A stretch of DNA of 10,046 bases from Cesiribacter sp. (GTDB taxonomy: Bacteria; Bacteroidota; Bacteroidia; Cytophagales; Cyclobacteriaceae). Under the pieces are notes generated by a model. The model had not been told where the DNA came from, ran no database searches, and saw only the letters and a program-made list of their open reading frames with translations. The stretch lies in NCBI GenBank assembly GCA_030147305.1, contig JASLAE010000475.1:1-10046 (forward strand). The letters are read 5' to 3'. Positions 1-4,447 of the stretch are shown here, in pieces. The stretch's first letter is position 1, and each line of letters opens with the position of its first letter. Both the position numbers and the translations under genes were made by a program.

Positions 1-507
1 GGCATAGACGCCAGAATCCCAGACGTACTGCTATTAATTATTTTTACAGCCTGGCTGCTTTACCAGGGTAATCTTTCGGCAGGCATTTTCGCTACAGCAG
101 CCTTTTGGCTAAACAGCCGCCTACCCCAACCACAACCCTGGCATAAATACATTGCCCTATTGCTGGCACTGGCCACAACTTATTCTGTGTACCTGAACAC
201 CCGATACAGCATGCCTGCAACACTTTCAATTTATATAAATATACTTATCATTACTTTGGCAACAGGCTTTGCCCTTTTTGCCAGAAAGATGAAACAGGTG
301 CAAAGTCATGATGATGCCACAGACTCGCCCCTTTTCCTGAAGCGGATCAACAGTGCACAGGTGATCCTGCTGCTGGTAGTTACGGTGTTTTCGCTGTGGT
401 ATGGCGATGAATACTTTAACAGGTTAAGCCCGGTATGGTCTGCCTTTGGAGGGATTTTTATTTATGCTGCTTTTGATCGTACGCCTTCTCCAGAAAAGGA
501 TATTTAA
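1..507 (+). CDS. Multi-pass membrane protein, 5' partial, unknown function
   Basis: The frame is open from the first base of the window to a TAA at 505-507, giving 168 residues of a protein whose start lies upstream. An internal TTG at 160 could pass for a start, but the 53 codons before it are equally hydrophobic and in the same frame, so the gene should not be trimmed there. Likely membrane segments lie at about residues 9-21, 25-38, 50-65, 73-94, 119-134 and 144-158. A hydrophilic loop at about 95-117 (RKMKQVQSHDDATDSP) separates the fourth and fifth. The tail, after FDRTPSPEKDI, is short and polar. I recognise no family motif and no catalytic residues. It is an integral inner-membrane protein of unknown role, and the missing N-terminus could hold the diagnostic part. 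Confidence 0.75.
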   Translation, partial: GIDARIPDVLLLIIFTAWLLYQGNLSAGIFATAAFWLNSRLPQPQPWHKYIALLLALATTYSVYLNTRYSMPATLSIYINILIITLATGFALFARKMKQVQSHDDATDSPLFLKRINSAQVILLLVVTVFSLWYGDEYFNRLSPVWSAFGGIFIYAAFDRTPSPEKDI

Positions 508-584
508 TGTTTGTACAAAAGTCAAAAAGTGTATTCAAGGGGTTATGGAATAAAACAGCAGTTACATTCAAAGACTAATTATAT

Positions 585-630
585 TAAAGGATAAAAAGCT
601 TTGAGCGTATTACCAGTTATAAAGGATAAA
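585..630. repeat. 11-bp direct repeat pair, TAAAGGATAAA
   Basis: Two exact copies of TAAAGGATAAA lie at 585-595 and 620-630, 35 bp apart start to start, in the gap downstream of the membrane-protein gene. The spacing is about three helical turns, which would fit a protein-binding site. In AT-rich DNA, however, a repeat of this length can arise by chance, and nothing else supports a role. Confidence 0.3.
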
Positions 631-792
631 GATGAAGTGTAATTAAACTATTATGATCCATATTTTAATTTCATAGCAGCAGTAACACAAATGCTTTGCC
701 CTGCACGTTGTATTTTTTTTGCAATACACTCATCGGCCTTAATGGTCTCTGGTATGTAGGTATGGTGGTAGAGGCATTGGCCTTCACCTATA

Positions 793-822
793 ACTTACAG
801 GTAGGAACTAGCACCTGCAAGT
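793..822. repeat. Imperfect inverted repeat upstream of the DUF4159 gene
   Basis: ACTTACAGGT (793-802) can pair with ACCTGCAAGT (813-822), 10 bp with one A/C mismatch and a 10-nt loop. It ends about 50 bp before the start of the DUF4159 gene. No T-run follows, so it is not a standard terminator. It could be an operator or a leader-RNA hairpin, but the sequence does not decide between these. Confidence 0.35.
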
Positions 823-870
823 CCCTGTTGGATTGATAATACTTGAATGGATGTTGCCAAAATTATCTGA

Positions 871-1551
871 ATGAAACCAAACATGAAGTGCGTTAAACTA
901 CTTTTAACGGCAGTTTTGCTGTTTTTAGTAACAATTGTTTCTTATGCCCAGCATGAAGGCTTACAAATTGCAAAGTTGAAATACAATGGTGGTGGCGACT
1001 GGTATGCAAACAAAACTGCACTGCCTAACCTGATTGCATTTGCTAACCAGCACCTTAACACAAAAATAGCAAACAGCGAGGCTGTGGTAGAGGTAGGAAG
1101 TCCCGAGCTCTTCTCCTACCCTTTTGTCTACATGACAGGGCATGGGAATGTTGTACTTACTCAACAGGAGGCACAAAATCTGCGCACTTACCTGATGGCA
1201 GGTGGTTTTTTGCACATAGATGATAATTATGGGCTGGATCGATATGTGCGGCTTGAAATGAAAAAGGTTTTTCCTGAGCTGGAGTTTGTTGAAATTCCCT
1301 TCAATCATCCCATTTACCACCAGCAGTTTTCTTTCCCAAAGGGGCTGCCAAAAATTCACGAACATGATGGAAAGCCCGCCCAGGGCTTTGGCCTCTTCTT
1401 CGAAGGCCGGCTGGTCTGCTTCTACTCCTACGAATGCGATTTAGGTAATGGCTGGGAAGACCAGAGTGTGCACAACGACCCCGAAGAGAAACGTCAGCTG
1501 GCCCTAAAAATGGGAGCTAATCTGCTGGCCTATGCCTTTACGCTAAATTAA
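871..1551 (+). CDS. DUF4159 domain-containing secreted protein
   Basis: This is a 226-residue protein with an N-terminal signal peptide: positive residues at 6-9, a hydrophobic core at about 10-24, and probable cleavage at SYA|Q (26/27). The mature part matches my recollection of the DUF4159 family (PF13709), which is common in Bacteroidota. Typical motifs are KYNGGGDWYANK (37-48), FVYMTGHGNV (85-94), and YLMAGGFLHIDDNYGLDR (107-124), followed by FNHPIYH. The fold is thought to resemble class I glutamine amidotransferases, but no enzymatic activity is established, and I do not see a clear Cys-His-Glu triad. Length is normal for the stand-alone form. ATG at 871 is used as the start; an ATG at 883 would give an equally good signal peptide. 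No clear Shine-Dalgarno precedes either. The desaturase follows 116 bp downstream on the same strand. Function unknown; family call fairly sure. Confidence 0.85.
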   Translation: MKPNMKCVKLLLTAVLLFLVTIVSYAQHEGLQIAKLKYNGGGDWYANKTALPNLIAFANQHLNTKIANSEAVVEVGSPELFSYPFVYMTGHGNVVLTQQEAQNLRTYLMAGGFLHIDDNYGLDRYVRLEMKKVFPELEFVEIPFNHPIYHQQFSFPKGLPKIHEHDGKPAQGFGLFFEGRLVCFYSYECDLGNGWEDQSVHNDPEEKRQLALKMGANLLAYAFTLN

Positions 1552-1577
1552 TTTTCAAAAAAAAGCAATTAGTTGTC

Positions 1578-1599
1578 ACAGACAGGCATGCCTGTCTGT
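1578..1599. repeat. Perfect 22-bp palindrome
   Basis: The left arm ACAGACAGGCA (1578-1588) is followed directly by its exact reverse complement TGCCTGTCTGT (1589-1599), with no spacer. It lies 26 bp after the stop of the DUF4159 gene and 68 bp before the desaturase start. No T-run follows on the plus strand, so it is a poor intrinsic terminator. It could be a dimeric regulator's operator, a dispersed palindromic repeat of the genome, or a cruciform/RNA hairpin. A search for further copies in the genome would separate these. Confidence 0.6.
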
Positions 1600-1609
1600 C
1601 ATAAATGTA

Positions 1610-1628
1610 CCCGGGTGTTACATCCGGG
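1610..1628 (+). repeat. GC-rich hairpin in the desaturase leader
   Basis: CCCGGGTG (1610-1617) pairs with CATCCGGG (1621-1628): eight base pairs including one G-U wobble, closed by a 3-nt loop (TTA). It begins 10 bp after the 22-bp palindrome and ends 39 bp before the desaturase GTG start, in otherwise AT-rich DNA. If transcription starts upstream, the leader RNA would carry two consecutive hairpins. No T-run follows, so an attenuator role is not supported by the usual sign. Confidence 0.45.
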
Positions 1629-1667
1629 ATAAGTCTTAATTGCATACAACTTAAAATAATCGAATAA

Positions 1668-2462
1668 GTGATCATTATTATTGCCTTCATTGCCCACTGG
1701 TATCTGTCGTTGTTCACGCAGACATTTTTTCTGCATCGCTATGCAGCCCATAAAATGTATACCATGAGCCACTTCTGGGAGCGGTTCTTCTACGTATTTA
1801 CCTGGATCTGCCAGGGTTCTTCCTATCTGAGTCCGCGTGCCTACGCTATTCTTCACAGAATGCACCACGCTTATTCAGATACCCCCAAAGACCCGCACTC
1901 TCCACATCATACAAAAAACGTTTTTACCATGATGTGGCATACCAAAGAGATTTTCAACGAGATTTACGAGCATACTGCTAAAGTTGAAGAGCGTTTCCGC
2001 AGGGATGTACCAGACTGGCCCGCCTTCGACCGTTTTGCCGGCAGCCGCTGGAGCCGACTCAGCTGGGGCGTTCTATACGTTATTTTCTATGTGCTATGTA
2101 TCTCTGTATTTGAATTACCTGGTACCCATTGGGCCATGTATGCCCTGCTGCCCGTTCACTTCCTGATTGGTCCTGTGCACGGTGCCATTGTAAACTGGAG
2201 CGGCCATAAGTACGGATACTCTAATTTTGATAACAACGACCTTTCTAAAAATTCCCTGGTGATAGATTTTCTGATGCTGGGTGAGCTCTTTCAGAATAAT
2301 CACCACAAACTACCAAACAGAGCTAATTTTGGCGTACGCTGGTACGAGTTCGATCCTATCTTCCCGGCTGTAAAAGCACTTAACTTTTTCCGGGTAATCC
2401 GCATGCGTCCCAAAACAGTTTCTATGAATCAAAATACTGCCAGGGAAGCAAAAGCTGCCTAA
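1668..2462 (+). CDS. Acyl-CoA / acyl-lipid desaturase (membrane di-iron)
   Basis: This 264-residue membrane desaturase should introduce a double bond (probably delta-9) into saturated fatty acyl chains, using O2 and an electron donor, and so adjust membrane fluidity. All expected iron-ligand motifs are present: HRYAAH (23-28), HRMHH (63-67) and QNNHHKLPN (209-217). NWSGHKYG (176-183) matches the additional Asn/His ligand region of stearoyl-CoA desaturases. Hydrophobic segments flank these motifs at about 2-22, 38-50, 133-148 and 156-170. The start is GTG at 1668: an in-frame TAA lies directly before it (1665-1667), and the next ATG would remove the first His box. No Shine-Dalgarno is visible. 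There is no fused cytochrome b5 domain, so electrons must come from a separate ferredoxin or reductase. Two hairpins precede it and a strong terminator follows. Confidence 0.92.
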   Translation: MIIIIAFIAHWYLSLFTQTFFLHRYAAHKMYTMSHFWERFFYVFTWICQGSSYLSPRAYAILHRMHHAYSDTPKDPHSPHHTKNVFTMMWHTKEIFNEIYEHTAKVEERFRRDVPDWPAFDRFAGSRWSRLSWGVLYVIFYVLCISVFELPGTHWAMYALLPVHFLIGPVHGAIVNWSGHKYGYSNFDNNDLSKNSLVIDFLMLGELFQNNHHKLPNRANFGVRWYEFDPIFPAVKALNFFRVIRMRPKTVSMNQNTAREAKAA

Positions 2463-2478
2463 GCAGAAAGATCAAATG

Positions 2479-2511
2479 AAAGCCGTTTACCACCAGGTAA
2501 ACGGCTTTTTT
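2479..2511 (+). terminator. Intrinsic terminator after the desaturase
   Basis: AAAGCCGTTTACC (2479-2491) pairs perfectly over 13 bp with GGTAAACGGCTTT (2496-2508). The loop is ACCA, and a T-run extends to 2511. It begins 17 bp after the desaturase stop and separates that gene from the lipoprotein pair. Confidence 0.93.
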
Positions 2512-2647
2512 ATTTATAACTCACCCACCCTTTAGGCAAGCGCCTGATTAGTGAAGAATATCTTAACAACCTGGCCATAATTACGTTAATACTGAATCAT
2601 TTGTATATTTTTTATTGATCAGCATTTTTTAATTAACAGTTGAACTC

Positions 2648-4156
2648 ATGAAAAAGAATTTTATTAAAAACTGGACGCACTACTTTTTAGGCGTATGTTC
2701 AATTACCGGAATGTTACTTTTCACCGCCTGCGGACAGGGTGAAAAACGGGATCCAGAAGCAGCAGATTATGGTATGGGCGCCGATACTGATGGCGTTGGC
2801 ACTGTAGCTTCCTCAGAAGGCGGAGAGTTTGATCGCACCTCAAACACCTATGCTGCACAACGTAACTACGATATCAGTACCATGGGTACTGCGGCGAAAA
2901 ACCGCAAGCAAATGGAAGCCACTGGTAAAGACCTTAGCACCCAGGATTATGACAAACTGCGTCAGGAATATGACCAGGTAAATAACGATCTGCGCCAAAG
3001 CTATCGCCAAAGCCCGGGCCTGAGCATGCGCTACACCGATGATTATAGAACAGCCGACTATAATTATGATTATTATGGTGTATACTATGACAACTTAAAC
3101 GATGAACAGTCACGGACCAGGATCAACGAGCTGGAACAAAAGCGCAAAGATCTGAAGAACCAGATGCGCGGTAAAATAGATCCAAAAACCAATGCTTACC
3201 TAGCAGCGGAAATGGATGCTGTGCCTAAAGAGGGATACGATCAGCTCTATCAACACCTGCAGAGTCAAACCAGCCAAAATCAACAAAGCCAGAACACCAG
3301 CACCAATCAGCAAGGCCAAAATGCCCCCATGAGCGGTACTGTTTTTGTTGAATTTGTTGTAGACAAAAATGGTAATGTAACTAATCCCAAGGCTGTAGAG
3401 ACTATTGAGGGACAAGCAAATGCTGCTGGCATGAGTGGTTCTGGCACTACCTCTGGTAGCAATACTGCAACGCCTACAGGTACAGGCACCTCTGGCGAAG
3501 GTACTACAGAAGGTAATACCAATACGGGCATGACTCCTAATACAACCGGTACAGTAGGAAGTGGCAATGCAGCCGGAAGCAGTGGCACCAGCACCGGTAC
3601 AACTGGCAATTCAACTTCAGATACTCAAAATCAGGGTGTGCAGACCAGTGAAACTGGTACTACCCAGGGCTCACAGACTACACAGAGTGGCTCAAACAGC
3701 ACAACGCAAAATACGCAGGCCAGCAACAGTGCAAATACAAAACAACTGGAGCAAATGGCAATTAAAGCCATTAAATCTACCAGCGGCATGTGGGAGCCTG
3801 CTCAAATGGAAGGCCAGCCGGTTGCTTCTCTCATACAGATTCCTGTACCTATTAACATGGGCAGCATGAACAGCGGCGCTAATGAAGGTCAGGGCACAAT
3901 GAATCAGGGAACAGGTACCAATAACAATACCGGTGTAAATGGAAGCAATAGCAATAGTGGAACTGGCACCAACAGTGGAGGAACTGGTACAAACACAGGT
4001 ACCAACGCTAACAGTGGTGGAACAGGCACTAGCAGTGGAACTGGTACCAGTAGCGGTGGTGGCACTGCTAATAATGGCGCAAATAATACCGGCGGCACTA
4101 CTAATAATAACACCGGCGGTGGTGCTGATACCAATAATGATGGTGGAGATAGATAA
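2648..4156 (+). CDS. Lipoprotein with interrupted TonB_C-like domain, copy 1
   Basis: This is a 502-residue predicted lipoprotein. A hydrophobic signal ends in the lipobox LFTAC, with Cys28 as the lipidated residue. Residues 29-103 are polar. Residues 104-190 form a core shared with the next gene: charged helical segments LRQEYDQ and INELEQKRKDLKNQM around a Tyr-rich stretch (131-147), then RGKIDPKTNAY. Residues 193-255 look like the first half of a TonB C-terminal domain (PF03544), with GYDQLYQHL and GTVFVEFVVDKNGNVTNPK. A Gly/Thr/Ser/Asn-rich insert of about 109 residues (256-364) then separates it from the second half (365-403), LEQMAIKAIKSTSGMWEP and QIPVPIN. A Gly/Thr/Asn tail (404-502) follows. 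A Gln/Asn-rich stretch (205-225) replaces the usual YPxxA loop. There is no transmembrane anchor, so canonical ExbB/ExbD coupling is unlikely. The location is the periplasmic face of a membrane; function unknown. No Shine-Dalgarno precedes the ATG. Confidence 0.88.
   Translation: MKKNFIKNWTHYFLGVCSITGMLLFTACGQGEKRDPEAADYGMGADTDGVGTVASSEGGEFDRTSNTYAAQRNYDISTMGTAAKNRKQMEATGKDLSTQDYDKLRQEYDQVNNDLRQSYRQSPGLSMRYTDDYRTADYNYDYYGVYYDNLNDEQSRTRINELEQKRKDLKNQMRGKIDPKTNAYLAAEMDAVPKEGYDQLYQHLQSQTSQNQQSQNTSTNQQGQNAPMSGTVFVEFVVDKNGNVTNPKAVETIEGQANAAGMSGSGTTSGSNTATPTGTGTSGEGTTEGNTNTGMTPNTTGTVGSGNAAGSSGTSTGTTGNSTSDTQNQGVQTSETGTTQGSQTTQSGSNSTTQNTQASNSANTKQLEQMAIKAIKSTSGMWEPAQMEGQPVASLIQIPVPINMGSMNSGANEGQGTMNQGTGTNNNTGVNGSNSNSGTGTNSGGTGTNTGTNANSGGTGTSSGTGTSSGGGTANNGANNTGGTTNNNTGGGADTNNDGGDR
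3413..3739 (+). repeat. Low-complexity insert inside the TonB_C-like domain of copy 1
   Basis: This segment encodes residues 256-364 of the first lipoprotein and is almost entirely Gly, Thr, Ser, Asn, Ala and Gln, with short degenerate units such as GTGTSGEGTTEG and SGTSTGTTGNST. It interrupts the TonB_C-like domain between the second strand (ending VETIEG) and the following helix. The paralogue has only about 29 residues there. The reading frame is intact across it, so it is an in-frame expansion rather than a frameshift. Confidence 0.75.
3857..4153 (+). repeat. Gly/Thr/Asn/Ser repeat tail of copy 1
   Basis: This segment encodes residues 404-502, after the last strand of the TonB_C-like domain. 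It is built from short units of the type NSGGTGT. The exact heptapeptide occurs at residues 442-448 and 455-461 (DNA at 3971 and 4010, 39 bp apart), with variants between and after. The DNA is a degenerate coding minisatellite rich in GGTAC/GGCAC steps. TonB_C domains normally end the protein, so a long tail is unusual. Confidence 0.75.
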
Positions 4157-4190
4157 GCATCAGTCTCTCTAAATTGTAATAATCTATACA

Positions 4191-4219
4191 GGGCAGATCC
4201 GCAGGGTCTGCCCTTTTTT
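4191..4219 (+). terminator. Intrinsic terminator after lipoprotein copy 1
   Basis: GGGCAGATCC (4191-4200) pairs with GGGTCTGCCC (4204-4213) over 10 bp with one wobble and a GCA loop. Six T follow at 4214-4219. It starts 34 bp after the copy 1 stop and implies that copy 2 is transcribed from its own promoter. Confidence 0.9.
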
Positions 4220-4447
4220 AGTGAAGGTCAAGCAGGTACCTGAGCCCTGTTGGGTACTGGAAGCAGGGGCATATTGATTGAAAAATAGCTGCCTTTTCAA
4301 TGGTTTTTCTCTTTAGGTCTAGTCTAATAGCCTGCCATTATTTCATGTACTTAACCTTGTAGCTGTTTATCCGTTAAACCTAAAGGGGGTAGTCCATAAA
4401 TAGGACTTTTCCGAACGTGTTATTTTTAAATAATAAAATTAGAAGTT
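4220..4447. promoter_or_regulatory. Upstream region of lipoprotein copy 2
   Basis: The 228 bp between the copy 1 terminator and the copy 2 start must hold the copy 2 promoter if the terminator works. I cannot pick a convincing Bacteroidota -33/-7 pair. Visible structure includes a perfect 8-bp inverted repeat, ATTGAAAA (4277-4284) and TTTTCAAT (4294-4301), with a 9-nt spacer. A short inverted pair AGTCC/GGACT flanks ATAAATA at about 4391-4407. The last 40 bp are very AT-rich, with AGAAG just before the ATG as a weak possible ribosome-binding site. Confidence 0.4.

Larger units (their letters stand above)
508..870. other. Gene-poor intergenic stretch of about 360 bp
   Basis: I find no convincing gene here. 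The region is AT-rich in its first half and holds an 11-bp direct repeat (TAAAGGATAAA at 585-595 and 620-630). A run of eight T lies at 713-720. Near the end there is an imperfect hairpin (793-802 with 813-822). One frame is open for 55 codons (669-833), but it has no start codon near its beginning and no recognisable sequence. The stretch presumably contains the promoter of the DUF4159 gene, but I could not identify a clear Bacteroidota-type -33/-7 pair. It may also contain eroded remnants of a former gene. Confidence 0.5.

Noticed and set aside
669..833. 55-codon open stretch as a small gene
   Set aside because: It has no start codon near its beginning, no ribosome-binding site and an unrecognised translation; its length is within chance.
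961..1365. 134-residue minus-strand open frame opposite the DUF4159 gene
   Set aside because: It overlaps a well-supported gene entirely, has no recognisable motif, and stop-free shadows of this size are expected.
1578..1599. 22-bp palindrome as intrinsic terminator of the DUF4159 gene
   Set aside because: It is followed by CATAAATG rather than a T-run, so it lacks the second half of an intrinsic terminator.
3307..3609. Minus-strand open frame of about 100 residues rich in Val/Pro
   Set aside because: It is a mirror of the low-complexity insert in lipoprotein copy 1, with no independent support.
3413..3739. Frameshift or assembly join as explanation for the split TonB_C-like domain
   Set aside because: The frame stays open and the same amino-acid composition continues through the insert. 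The downstream half resumes in the same frame, so an in-frame expansion fits better. An assembly error in the repeats cannot be fully excluded.
3940..4090. CRISPR array
   Set aside because: Units are short, degenerate, in frame and without unique spacers; they encode a Gly/Thr peptide repeat.
3904..4134. Minus-strand open frame rich in Pro, Val and Leu opposite the copy 1 tail
   Set aside because: It is the complement of the Gly/Thr repeat (GGT/ACC codons read as proline and valine). It has no start context and no domain; the plus-strand frame is clearly the gene.
3561..4172. Plus-strand open frames overlapping copy 1 in another phase (3561-3869 and 3939-4172)
   Set aside because: Repetitive codon use leaves other frames free of stops; the products are Val/Ala/Leu-biased and unrelated to known families.
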